From: Thermoleophilia bacterium
Lineage (GTDB): Bacteria; Actinomycetota; Thermoleophilia; Gaiellales; JAICJC01
Reading direction: 5' to 3'
DNA: 40,860 bases
Assembly: GCA_025928655.1 (NCBI GenBank)
Contig: JAICJC010000016.1
Span: forward strand, 1 to 40,860
Each line of letters opens with the position of its first letter. Position 1 is the stretch's first letter. Positions 16,434 to 25,238 of this stretch are shown piece after piece. Position numbers and translations under genes: made by a program. The notes under the pieces were generated by a model, which saw nothing but the letters and a program-made list of their open reading frames with translations, was not told where the DNA came from and did no database searches.

Positions 16434-16449
16434 TCACGAACGGTCGTGA
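16434..16449 (+). other. Small hairpin/dyad between importer and monooxygenase genes
   Basis: TCACGA-ACGG-TCGTGA forms a perfect 6-bp stem with a 4-base loop. A 5-bp dyad, GTGGA-CGA-TCCAC, follows about 10 bases later. It could be a weak terminator, a processing site or an operator for the downstream trio. No convincing -35/-10 pair is visible. Confidence 0.35.
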
Positions 16450-16500
16450 GACCGGGTGGACGATCCACGGGCGGAGCCAGAAGCAGGAACGGAGCACACG

Positions 16501-18009
16501 ATGATCAGAACCGGAGACGAATACCGCGAGTCGATCCGCGACGGGCGTGAGGTCTGGGTGGACGGCGAGAAGGTCGCTGATGTGACCACCCACCCGTCGC
16601 TGAAGCCGATCATCGACGCCCGCGCACGGATCTACGACATGGCGCACGATCCGCGGACGCGCGACGTGATGTCGTATCTCGACACCGAGACGAACGAGCG
16701 CTGTCCGGTGGGCGCCAAACTGCCGCTGACCCGAGAGGACTGGCACGCCAAGCGCACGGCGGTGGACACGGTGATGGACGATCTCAACGGGATCGTCACC
16801 CGCGTCGGCGACGAGACGGTGGGTGAGATGTGGTCGCTGTTCGACGGCCAGGACGTGCTGAACGAGATCAACCCGGCGTTCTCGCAGCACATCCGCGACC
16901 ACATCCGCCACGCAGCGCTCGCCGATCCGTTCCACGTCTCGGCCAACACTGACGCCAAGGGCGACCGCTCCAGGCGGCCGCAGGATCAGGATCCGGACGT
17001 GCTGCTGCACACCGTGCGCGAGACCGGCGACGGCATCGTGGTGCGTGGTGCCAAGTTCGAGACCGCCGCCGCATACGCCAACCAGGCGTTCGTCAAGCCG
17101 ACCATCGGTGAGTGGGGTGACGCCGAGCTCTCCGACTACGCGGTCGGGTTCGTGGCGCAGATGAACGCCCCGGGGATCAAGCACATCTGCCGCTCGTCCT
17201 TCGCGGGCCGCGGGTCGGACGCCGACTATCCGATGTCAAACCGGTTCGACGAGATCGACACCATGATCGTCTTCGACGACGTGGAGATCCCCTGGGAGAA
17301 CGTCTTCTTCTACCGGCACACCAAAGCAGCGGCGTTCATCCGCGCGACGCTGCATCGCTACTCGATGTTCCCGTTCGTGCAGCGGCACCTGCGGTTCGCC
17401 GACCTGATGATCGGCGTCGCGTACACCAACGCGGTCCAGACCGGCGTGAAGATGCACCAGGGCGTGCGCGAGCGGCTGGCCGAGCTGGTCTGCTACCGCG
17501 AGGGGATCAACGCTCACCTGACCGCCGCGATCGACATGGCGGAGACCAGCCCGGGCGGCCTGATGATGCCGAACCAGGCGCTGCTCTACACGGGCCGGGT
17601 GCTGGCGTGCTCACAGCTTCCGCAGATCATGCACGCCGCACGCGATCTGCTCGGTGGCCAGCTGTGCGTGACACCCAACGCGGCGGCCTTCGCCGATCCT
17701 GATGAGGCCGTGTGGCTCGACAAGTACCTGGCCATCGGTGATGTCGACGCCGAGGATCGCCGCCGGCTGTTCGCGTTCGCCCGCGACCTGCTCAATTCCG
17801 ACTACGCCGGACACCGGTTGACGTTCCAGCTCTTCGCCCAGTCGCCCCGGTTCTCACACCTGCTGGCCGTCTACAACAACTATGACTTCGCGGGGCCCGC
17901 CGACCTCGTCAAGCGGTACGCGGGCCTCGAGAGCGAACTGCCCCAGCGCGAGGATCGGCTCATCTCCGCCACGCCGGCCGTCGACGCGCCGAGCCAGGCC
18001 GGCAAATGA
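16501..18009 (+). CDS. 4-hydroxyphenylacetate 3-monooxygenase (HpaB) family FADH2-dependent oxygenase
   Basis: The protein has 502 residues, normal for HpaB. It begins RTGDEYRESIRDGREVWVDGEKV and contains family blocks such as FAGRGSDADYPMSNRFDEID, VEIPWENVFFYRH and a C-terminal GDVDAEDRRRLFAFARDL. The family hydroxylates phenols and some N-heterocycles using reduced flavin from a separate reductase, and no reductase gene is present here. The ATG at 16501 was chosen for its GGAG 8 bases upstream and family alignment; an upstream ATG at 16456 lacks support. It is coupled to the HutI-like hydrolase by ATGA. That pairing points to hydroxylation of a ring that is then hydrolysed. Confidence 0.93.
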   Translation: MIRTGDEYRESIRDGREVWVDGEKVADVTTHPSLKPIIDARARIYDMAHDPRTRDVMSYLDTETNERCPVGAKLPLTREDWHAKRTAVDTVMDDLNGIVTRVGDETVGEMWSLFDGQDVLNEINPAFSQHIRDHIRHAALADPFHVSANTDAKGDRSRRPQDQDPDVLLHTVRETGDGIVVRGAKFETAAAYANQAFVKPTIGEWGDAELSDYAVGFVAQMNAPGIKHICRSSFAGRGSDADYPMSNRFDEIDTMIVFDDVEIPWENVFFYRHTKAAAFIRATLHRYSMFPFVQRHLRFADLMIGVAYTNAVQTGVKMHQGVRERLAELVCYREGINAHLTAAIDMAETSPGGLMMPNQALLYTGRVLACSQLPQIMHAARDLLGGQLCVTPNAAAFADPDEAVWLDKYLAIGDVDAEDRRRLFAFARDLLNSDYAGHRLTFQLFAQSPRFSHLLAVYNNYDFAGPADLVKRYAGLESELPQREDRLISATPAVDAPSQAGK

Positions 18010-19265
18010 GCGATCTGAACGTGGTGAACGCCGCCGAGGTGGCGGTCGTGGCCGACCGTGGCGTGTCCCGGCGCGGTCGCGACCAACGCGAGCTCGATCT
18101 GATCGCCGACGGCGCCGTGGCAATCCGGGGCGGCCGCATCGTGGCGGTCGGCCGCACCCCCGACGTGCTGAAGGAGTGGGGGGAGGACGGCGTCGCGACG
18201 CTCGACGCATCGGGGCAGACCGTGCTGCCGGGGCTGATCGAATGCCATTCGCATCCGCTCTTCTCGGGCAAGCGCCACGCCGAATACCAGCTGCGGCTGG
18301 ACGGGGCGTCGCTGAGCGAGATCGCCGCGGCGGGCGGAGGGATCTGGTCGACCGTAGTCGCCACCCGTGAGGCGGACGACCGGACGCTGATGGCCGCGCT
18401 CGATACGACATACGCGCGAATCCTCGCCGCCGGCGTGACCACGCTCGAGGCGAAGTCCGGCTACGGGCTCACCCCGGCGCACGAGCTGCATCAGCTCGAG
18501 CTGCTGGATCGGAGCCGCGCGATCACGCCGCTCTCCCTGGTCATCTCGTACCTCGGCGCGCACGTCGTGCCGGATGGCGTCGGCGCCGACGCGTACACCA
18601 GCGAGGTGCTCGAGACGCTCCCGGCGGTGATCGACCAGGGCATCGCAGCCTTTCACGACATCACCTGCGAGGCGGGGCTGTTCACACCCGAGCAGGCGGC
18701 GTCGATGTTCGCCGCCTCCCGCGCGCGCGGCATCCGGACGAAGGCCCATGCCGACGCCTGGGCGAGCTCGCATGGCTGGGAGACGGCGGTCGCCGGCGGC
18801 GCCGTTTCGGCCGAGCACCTTACGTACACGCCCGACGACGAGATCCGCGGCGTGGGCGGCACCGACACGATCGCCGTGCTCCTGCCGCAGGCCGAGCTCG
18901 TCTACATGACCGAGCGCCGGGCCAACGCGCGGCTCCTGATCGACCAGCATGTGCCGGTCGCGATCGCGACCGACTACTGCTCGTCGATCCACGCCACCTC
19001 GCTGACCACCACGCTCGGCATGGCCGCGCCGTGGTTTCGGATGACCGCCGCCGAGGTGATCGTCGGCGCGACGCTGAACGCCGCATATGCCCTCCGGCTG
19101 GAAGGTGACCGGGGCTCACTCGAGGTCGGAAAGCGCGGCGATCTGACGGTGCTCGACATCGAGCACCCCAACGAATTGACGCTCGCCGTCGGCCAGAGCG
19201 TGGTCTCCGATGTGGTCATCGGTGGCGAGATCCAGCAGCGAGAACCAGACAGGAGGACGCGATGA
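18006..19265 (+). CDS. Imidazolonepropionase-like cyclic amidohydrolase
   Basis: The protein has 419 residues. It follows HutI closely in scaffold: metal-binding HSHPLFSGKR, AAAGGGIWSTVVATRE, AKSGYGLT, a histidine in KAHAD, SAEHL, and Asp in ATDY. The parts that contact substrate in HutI differ: the segment after KAHAD, the loop after LLP, and ATDYCSSIHATSL in place of the ATDFNPG type. It is therefore probably a ring-opening lactam hydrolase with a changed substrate. It overlaps the monooxygenase stop and the RidA start, both as ATGA, and no hutH or hutU is nearby. True imidazolonepropionase activity is possible but less likely. Confidence 0.88.
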   Translation: MSDLNVVNAAEVAVVADRGVSRRGRDQRELDLIADGAVAIRGGRIVAVGRTPDVLKEWGEDGVATLDASGQTVLPGLIECHSHPLFSGKRHAEYQLRLDGASLSEIAAAGGGIWSTVVATREADDRTLMAALDTTYARILAAGVTTLEAKSGYGLTPAHELHQLELLDRSRAITPLSLVISYLGAHVVPDGVGADAYTSEVLETLPAVIDQGIAAFHDITCEAGLFTPEQAASMFAASRARGIRTKAHADAWASSHGWETAVAGGAVSAEHLTYTPDDEIRGVGGTDTIAVLLPQAELVYMTERRANARLLIDQHVPVAIATDYCSSIHATSLTTTLGMAAPWFRMTAAEVIVGATLNAAYALRLEGDRGSLEVGKRGDLTVLDIEHPNELTLAVGQSVVSDVVIGGEIQQREPDRRTR

Positions 19266-19699
19266 GTCATACCCGGATCAGGAAGTTCAACACCAGGGAC
19301 ACCTACCCCGAGCAGAACCTCGACAACGACCTGTGCCAGGCGGTCGTCGCGGGCAACATGGTGTTCTTGCGTGGCCAAGTCGGCCTCGACATCGACACCA
19401 ACGAGTCGGTCGGGATCGGGAACGTCGCGGCCCAGACCGACAAGGCGATGGCCAACATCGACACGTTGCTCAACGAGGCCGGCGCACGCATGGAGGACGT
19501 CTGCAAGATCGTCGTCTACCTCACCGACGTCCGCTATCGCGACACCGTGTACCAGGTCATGGGGCGCTGGATGAAGGGCGTGTTCCCGTGCTCGACCGGC
19601 GTCGTCATCGACGGTCTGGCGCGGCCGGAATGGGTGGTCGAGATCGACGCGACCGCCGTGATCCCGGCTGACCGCCTTCCGAACGCGACGGGCGGTTGA
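19262..19699 (+). CDS. RidA/YjgF/Rid family enamine-imine deaminase
   Basis: The protein has 145 residues. Rid-family features include FLRGQVGLDIDTNESVG, QTDKAMANIDTLLNEAG, VVYLTDVRYRDTVYQVMG and a C-terminal ARPEWVVEIDATAV. The arginine that binds substrate carboxylates in the family is plausibly the one in ARPEW. Rid proteins hydrolyse reactive enamines or imines to ketones and ammonia. As the last gene of the coupled trio, it would deaminate the product of ring opening. RutC and 2-aminomuconate deaminases are precedents for Rid proteins with dedicated catabolic roles. Confidence 0.9.
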   Translation: MSHTRIRKFNTRDTYPEQNLDNDLCQAVVAGNMVFLRGQVGLDIDTNESVGIGNVAAQTDKAMANIDTLLNEAGARMEDVCKIVVYLTDVRYRDTVYQVMGRWMKGVFPCSTGVVIDGLARPEWVVEIDATAVIPADRLPNATGG

Positions 19700-19921
19700 G
19701 CCCGCCCGACGAGGGTTGAACCTGCGGTTCGCGTCCGGGCAGCCCCTGGGCCGACGACCGCCGGCATCGTCGTCGTCCGCCCGGGCGTAGGCACCGCGTT
19801 CGGCCTTGCCGCCGGTCATGGCTCTGACTCCGCCGACGGCCCCGCCGCGCGCGCCCCGGAGTCCCCCTCGCGTCGGGCTCGTCCCGGCCGAGGATCGCCG
19901 TTTAGTAGACTGTCGACCGTC
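19700..19921. other. Gene-free interval before the kinase-aminotransferase fusion
   Basis: I see no credible gene and no strong terminator hairpin. TAGACT (19906-19911) could be a -10 element 10 bases before the next ATG, with no matching -35. Confidence 0.5.
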
Positions 19922-22879
19922 ATGGATACCTCCCACGCCCCTCGGAGCGCCGGGGGTACGAACATGGCGACGTTCGCAGCTGCAGAGACGGAGCCCCCCG
20001 CGGTCAGCCCCGAGCAGGCAGCCGTGGTCGCCGAGACGGTGTTCGGCGTCACCGGGCCGATCGTCGAGCTCGGCAGCCAGCAGGACCGGAACTTCCGCAT
20101 CGACGCGGCCGACGGCCGCTACGTCCTCAAGATCGCCAACCCGGCCGTGCCGGAGGTGCAGCTCGCCTGCCAGAACGCGGCGATGGAGCACCTCGCGCGC
20201 GGCGGGGTGGCCGTGCCGCGCCCCTGCCCGGCGGGGAGCGGGGCCACGCTCGAGCGGGCGCGGATCGGCGATGCCGACCTCCTCGTGCGGCTGCTCACCT
20301 TCCTCGACGGAACCCCGCTCGCGAGCTTCGGCTACCTGGCCCCGGCCGTCCGGGCACGGCTCGGCGGCCTGTCGGCGACCGCGTGCCGGGCGTTCACCGG
20401 CTTCGACGCCCCGGGGCTCGACCGGCGGCTGGAGTGGGACCTGCGCAACGCCGAGGCCGTCGTGGCGTCCTTCGCGCCGCACGTGGTCGACCCGGCCCGG
20501 CGGGAGCGGCTCCTCAGCGTGACGGCCGCCGCGTGCGAGCACCTGGGACGGGTGGAGGACGATCTGCGCATCGCGCCGATCCACGGCGACGTCACCGGCG
20601 ACAACGTCGTCGGCGAGGTCGGGGCCGACGGGCGGCCCTGGCCGGCGGGACTGATCGACTTCGGCGACATCACCCGCAGCTGGGTCGTGTCCGAGCTCGC
20701 CGTCACCTGTGCCGCCTTCCTGCACCAGATGGGCGGCGATCCGCTCGGCTGGCTGCCGGCCGTCGCCGCGTTCCACGCCGTCGTGCCGCTGGACGAGGCG
20801 GACGTCGCCGCGCTCTGGCCGCTCGTCGTCCTGCGGGGCGCCACCCTGGTCGCCGCCGACGAGCGCCAGCTCGCCCTCGATCCCCAGAACGACTACGTCG
20901 CCGGCAACCTCGAGAACGACCTCGTCATCTTCGAGTCGTCGGTGTCGCTGCCGTGGGCGCTCGCGCAGGCGGCGATCCGCGAGACGCTCGGGCTGGGCGG
21001 GGAGAGGCGGATGGTGCCGCCCTTCGCGCCGGTGGTCGCCGGGTTGAGCGAGGGCCGGATCGAGATCGTCGACCTCTCGTCGACGAGCGAGGCGCTCGAC
21101 GAGGGCCGCTGGCTCGACGCGGGCGCAGAGGACGCGGCCTTCGCGGCGGCCGGCGGGTCGGCCCCGGTGGCGCTCGCCCGGTACGGCGAGCACCGGCTCA
21201 CGCGCGCCGCCGTGCACCGCGCCGACGAGCCGGCGACGTGCGCCCTGCACGCCGAGGTCGGCCTCGCCGCCGGACGCGGTGTCACCGCCCCCGCCGCCGG
21301 CGTGGTGGTGGAGGCATCTTCGGGGCGGCTCGTCGTCCGCTGCGACGACGTGACGGTGCAGCTGGACGGCATCGACCCGGCCGTGACGGCGGGCGAGCGG
21401 GTCGCGACCGGGGCCCCGCTCGGCGCGGTCGCCGCCGGCCCGGCCGGCCGCGGCCGGATCCGCGTCCAGGTCTGCCTGGTGCCCGAGGCCGACCCGCCCG
21501 CGTTCGCGACCCCCTCCGCGGCGGCCGCGTGGGGGCGGATCTGCCCCGACCCGTCGCCGCTGCTCGGCATCGACTGCGCCGCGCCGGCGGTCGACGCCGG
21601 GCGGGTGTTCGCGCGCCGGGACGGGGCCTTCGCGCGCATCCAGGCGCACTACTACGCCGACCCGCCCCAGATCGAGCGCGGGTGGCGCCACCACCTGGTC
21701 GACACGACGGGGCGGGTCTACCTCGACATGGTGAACAACGTGACCGTGGTCGGCCACGCGCACCCGGGGGTGGCGCAGGCGATCGCCCGTCAGTCCCGGC
21801 TCCTGAACACCAACTCGCGCTTCAACTACGCCGCGGTGGCGGACTTCTGCGAGCGGCTGGCGGCCCTCGCGCCCGACGGGCTCGACACCGTGGTGCTCGT
21901 GAACAGCGGCACCGAGGCGAATGACGTCGCCCTGCGCCTCGCCCGGGCGCACACGGGCCGCGAGATCGTCGTCGCGATGCGCGAGGCCTACCACGGCTGG
22001 TCGATGGCGGCGGACGCGATCTCGACGTCCATCGCCGACAACCCGCGTGCGCTCGAGACGCGGCCCGCGTGGGTGCGGCTGGTCGATTCGCCGAACCCCT
22101 ACTCCGGCACCCACCGCGGCCCGGAGAGCGGCCCGAGCTACATCCGCGACGCCCTCGCGGTCATCCACGGCCTCGAGGCGCCGGCCGAGGCGCCGGCGGC
22201 GTTCATCTCCGAGACGGTGCACGGCAACGCCGGGGGCATCCTGCTCCCCGACGGCTACCTCGAGGCGGTGTACGGCGCGATCCGGGCCGCGGGCGGGATC
22301 TGCATCGCCGACGAGATCCAGGTCGGCTACGGCCGGCTGGGCCACCACTTCTGGGGCTTTCGCCAGCAGGGCGTCGAGCCGGACGTGATCACGGTTGCCA
22401 AGGCGATCGGCAACGGCCATCCCCTCGGCGCCGTCATCACCCGCCCCGAGATCGCGGAGTCGTTCGCGGCGGAGGGAAGCTTCTTCTCCTCGACCGGCGG
22501 CAACCCCGTCAGCTGCCGCGTCGGCCTGGCGGTGCTCGACGCGATCGAGTCGGAGGGGCTGCAGGCGAACGCGCGCGACGTCGGCGAGCACCTCCTCGCC
22601 CGGCTGCGTGACCTGGCCGAGCGGCACCCGCTGATCGGGGCCGTCCACGGGATTGGGCTCTATGCGAGCGTCGAGCTCGTCATCTCCCCCGAGACGAGGG
22701 AGCCGGCGACGGAGGTGGCGGATGCCATCTGCGAGCGGATGCGCGAGCTCGGCATCGTCGTGCAGCCGACCGGCGACCACCTGAACATGCTGAAGATCAA
22801 GCCGCCGCTGTGCATCACCCGGGAGAGCACCGACTTCTTCGTCGAACAGCTCGAGCTCGTGCTCCGCACCGGCTGGTGA
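19922..22879 (+). CDS. Kinase / M23-like / class III aminotransferase fusion (985 residues)
   Basis: Three domains are present. About 20-380 is an aminoglycoside-phosphotransferase-like kinase, with HGDVTGDNV from 221 and LIDFGD near 247. About 425-560 is a degenerate M23/LytM-like beta domain (GVTAPAAGVVVEAS, ERVATGAPLGAV) whose catalytic metal ligands I cannot find. About 575-985 is a class III PLP enzyme, with NSGTEAND, ADEIQVGYGR and PLP-lysine Lys827 in TVAKAIGNGHP. The C-terminal domain resembles phospholyases acting on phosphoethanolamine or phosphohydroxylysine, and the kinase resembles hydroxylysine kinase. One chain may therefore phosphorylate an amino alcohol and then eliminate phosphate and ammonia. 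The architecture is known in bacteria. The ATG at 19964 is an alternative start; neither has a strong ribosome site. Confidence 0.9.
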   Translation: MDTSHAPRSAGGTNMATFAAAETEPPAVSPEQAAVVAETVFGVTGPIVELGSQQDRNFRIDAADGRYVLKIANPAVPEVQLACQNAAMEHLARGGVAVPRPCPAGSGATLERARIGDADLLVRLLTFLDGTPLASFGYLAPAVRARLGGLSATACRAFTGFDAPGLDRRLEWDLRNAEAVVASFAPHVVDPARRERLLSVTAAACEHLGRVEDDLRIAPIHGDVTGDNVVGEVGADGRPWPAGLIDFGDITRSWVVSELAVTCAAFLHQMGGDPLGWLPAVAAFHAVVPLDEADVAALWPLVVLRGATLVAADERQLALDPQNDYVAGNLENDLVIFESSVSLPWALAQAAIRETLGLGGERRMVPPFAPVVAGLSEGRIEIVDLSSTSEALDEGRWLDAGAEDAAFAAAGGSAPVALARYGEHRLTRAAVHRADEPATCALHAEVGLAAGRGVTAPAAGVVVEASSGRLVVRCDDVTVQLDGIDPAVTAGERVATGAPLGAVAAGPAGRGRIRVQVCLVPEADPPAFATPSAAAAWGRICPDPSPLLGIDCAAPAVDAGRVFARRDGAFARIQAHYYADPPQIERGWRHHLVDTTGRVYLDMVNNVTVVGHAHPGVAQAIARQSRLLNTNSRFNYAAVADFCERLAALAPDGLDTVVLVNSGTEANDVALRLARAHTGREIVVAMREAYHGWSMAADAISTSIADNPRALETRPAWVRLVDSPNPYSGTHRGPESGPSYIRDALAVIHGLEAPAEAPAAFISETVHGNAGGILLPDGYLEAVYGAIRAAGGICIADEIQVGYGRLGHHFWGFRQQGVEPDVITVAKAIGNGHPLGAVITRPEIAESFAAEGSFFSSTGGNPVSCRVGLAVLDAIESEGLQANARDVGEHLLARLRDLAERHPLIGAVHGIGLYASVELVISPETREPATEVADAICERMRELGIVVQPTGDHLNMLKIKPPLCITRESTDFFVEQLELVLRTGW

Positions 22880-23506
22880 TCAGGCCTCCGGGGGGTCGAT
22901 CAGGGCGCGGATCTCCCGAAGCGCGTCACGGACGCGCTCGGCGCCTGAGCCCCCGGCGTACGGCGTGACCAGCAGTTCGTTGAGGCGCACGAGGGCGCGG
23001 GGGTCGCACCGCCCGCGCTCGATCGCCGCGGCCACGTGCTCGACCAGGTCGGCGTTGGGCGCGAAGCCGCGTACGGCGGGGACGCGGGGACCGCGCGTGC
23101 AGACGAGGTCGCGCTCGAGGTCGACGTGCCAGCGCAGGTCCTCCGCGAGCCGGGCGCGGGCCCGCGCCGACCCGAGCGCCTCGATCCGCTCGGTCACCGC
23201 CCGGCTGACCTGATCGCCCCGCGCGGAAGCGACGAACCCGGCGGCGATCAGCTCGTCCGCCCGGGCGTCGCGCCGGTCACGGGCCCAGAAGGCGATCGCG
23301 GACTCGACCGCCACGGCGAGCCCACTGACCCCGATCAGCCCGACGACGAAGGGTTTGGGGTCGTGCACCGGCGCGAGGCGCACGAGCAGCGCGCAGGCGA
23401 CCAGCACGACGAGCGCCGACCGGTGGCGGCGCGCGATCCGCTCCAGCGAGCGCGCGGCCACCAGGTCCGCTCCCGGCCAGGACCTGCGTGCGGGGACGCC
23501 CAACAC
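22880..23506 (-). CDS. Hypothetical membrane protein with cytosolic C-terminal domain
   Basis: The protein has 208 residues from a GTG preceded by a GGGGGC stretch. Two hydrophobic segments lie near residues 31-46 (ALVVLVACALLVRLA) and 53-75 (FVVGLIGVSGLAVAVE). A charged, Arg/Ala-rich helical domain of about 130 residues follows. I do not recognise the family. The stop abuts the stop of the fusion gene with no spacing, and the permease gene ends 61 bases upstream, so it may be co-transcribed with that permease. No function can be assigned. Confidence 0.68.
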   Translation of the reverse strand: MLGVPARRSWPGADLVAARSLERIARRHRSALVVLVACALLVRLAPVHDPKPFVVGLIGVSGLAVAVESAIAFWARDRRDARADELIAAGFVASARGDQVSRAVTERIEALGSARARARLAEDLRWHVDLERDLVCTRGPRVPAVRGFAPNADLVEHVAAAIERGRCDPRALVRLNELLVTPYAGGSGAERVRDALREIRALIDPPEA

Positions 23507-23567
23507 CGTCGCCCCCGGATGCTGCCAGCGGCGCGCGGGGCCCGCAATGGGCCCGCGAACCCATCTT

Positions 23568-25097
23568 TCAGACCGGCTCGTCGACGATTCGGTCGCCCGT
23601 CAGCGAGACGTCGACCGCCCGCCGGCGCACGTCCGCGCCGAGCACGTATCCGAGCAGCGCGAACGCGAGCACCACCGCCAGCGTGCCCAGCGTGAACACC
23701 TCGAACCGCGCCTGGCTCACCCCCCAGACCGAGGGGAAGTCGTACTCGGCGCCGAACAGATGCTCGAGCGTGTCGGGGAACACCGCGACCCACGAGCCGA
23801 GCAGGGCCCAGGCCGTGCACAGCACACCGGTGATCCACATCCCCGCGTTCCCGCCGGGGACGACGAACGGCCGGTGCACGTCGGGGTAGTCGCGCCGCAG
23901 CTTGATCAGGGTGGGGAAGATCAGCAGGTACGAGATCAGCGTCGTCGAGATGGCCATGTTCAGCACGACGCCGAACACCGCCGCCTCGCTGCCCTGGAGC
24001 AGGTTCACGGCCGCGACCATGAAGATCGTGGACGTGATCCCCGACATGACGTTCACCCGCACCGGCGTCCCGAACCGCTGGCTGAAGACGCCGAACCAGC
24101 CGATGAAGGCGCCGTCGTAGCCGGCCACGGCCTGGATGCGGTCGGAGCCCATCATCCAGACGGCGCCGGACGTGACGAGGGCGAAGATGAAGCCGAGCGC
24201 CATCAGGTCGGTGAGGAAGTCCTGGGCGCCGCCGTACACGCCGAAGGTCTGGTGGACGGCGTCGAGGAAGCCGCTGATCCCCTGGATCTTGGTCCGCGGC
24301 AGCACCGTCACGATGCCGAGGATGGGGATGCCGTAGGCGAGCGCGGTGATCGCGCCGCTCGAGAGGATCGAGCGCGGCACGTCGCGCTGCGGGTTCTCCA
24401 TCTCCTCGGCGGCGCCGTTCTGGAGCTCGAACCCGACGTAGGCGAACACGAGCAGCGGCACGAGGGCGATGAACGTCTGCGAGGTCGGCTTGAAGTCGCC
24501 CGCGCCGTAGCCGTGCAGGCCGTGCTCGATCGCGTAGATGACGACCGTGATCCCGAAGAAGATGAGGACGACAAAGCGCACGATCGCGCCGGCGTTCGGG
24601 ATCCACTTCCCCCGCCGCAGCGAGGCGATCGCGACGAGGATCGAGATCCAGATGAAGACGAGCTTGAACGCGTAGTCGCCGATCGTGCCGCTCCCGATCG
24701 AATGCAGGTTCGCGCTCCACGCGTCGGTCGCGGTGAAGCACAGCGAACCGCCCACCCAGAACGGGTTCGTCACCCAGTAGAGGACCGCGCCGACCCCGGC
24801 GGGCAGCCGGCCCCACGAGAGCTTCATCCACTCGTACGGCCCGCCCTCCTGGGTGAAGCTGCTGCCCAGCTCGACCATCAGCAGGGCGTACGGCGCGAGG
24901 AAGAAGACGATCAGCACGACGATCCAGGTGAAGGTCTGGGCCCCGTAGCCGGAGACCTGCCCCAGGATGTCGAGGCCCACGATCGCGCAGACCGTGAAGA
25001 ACACCATGTCGAAGTACGTGAGGCTCTTGCGGAGCTTGTGCCGCTCCGACAGGGCAAGCTCGGTGGTGTGTTCCGCACGCGGCGGGTGCGATGACAT
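23568..25097 (-). CDS. APC superfamily permease, glutamate:GABA antiporter-like
   Basis: The protein has 509 residues from the ATG with GGGAGGGGAAGG upstream, which is preferred over the ATG at 25223 that would add a proline-rich tail. About twelve helices are present. Features are LTYFDMVFFTVCAIVGLDIL at the first helix, ELGSSFTQEGGPYEWMK in the loop that follows, and a helix 6-like LLVFAYVGFELQNGAAEEME. RRDYPDVHRPF is typical of amino-acid antiporters of this branch. It acts in the inner membrane on an amino acid or amine. The neighbouring kinase-phospholyase fusion hints at an amino alcohol or amino acid, without proof. Confidence 0.87.
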   Translation of the reverse strand: MSSHPPRAEHTTELALSERHKLRKSLTYFDMVFFTVCAIVGLDILGQVSGYGAQTFTWIVVLIVFFLAPYALLMVELGSSFTQEGGPYEWMKLSWGRLPAGVGAVLYWVTNPFWVGGSLCFTATDAWSANLHSIGSGTIGDYAFKLVFIWISILVAIASLRRGKWIPNAGAIVRFVVLIFFGITVVIYAIEHGLHGYGAGDFKPTSQTFIALVPLLVFAYVGFELQNGAAEEMENPQRDVPRSILSSGAITALAYGIPILGIVTVLPRTKIQGISGFLDAVHQTFGVYGGAQDFLTDLMALGFIFALVTSGAVWMMGSDRIQAVAGYDGAFIGWFGVFSQRFGTPVRVNVMSGITSTIFMVAAVNLLQGSEAAVFGVVLNMAISTTLISYLLIFPTLIKLRRDYPDVHRPFVVPGGNAGMWITGVLCTAWALLGSWVAVFPDTLEHLFGAEYDFPSVWGVSQARFEVFTLGTLAVVLAFALLGYVLGADVRRRAVDVSLTGDRIVDEPV

Positions 25098-25238
25098 GCG
25101 CCTTCCCCTCCCGGCGCCGGGCGGCGCCGACTCGATGCCGGAGCGGATTGCAGCAGGCCGTCCGGGGCCTGTGAACCCGCGGGCACGGATTGGGTAAAAA
25201 CACCCATGCGCCGGCCGGGGCATCTCGTGGGCGCCGGC

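Noticed and set aside
18974-22780. 1268-codon open frame on the minus strand
   Set aside because: It is antisense to the amidohydrolase, RidA and fusion genes. It is Arg/Ala/Asp-rich, with no recognisable domain until it mirrors the plus-strand genes; a GC-rich shadow frame.
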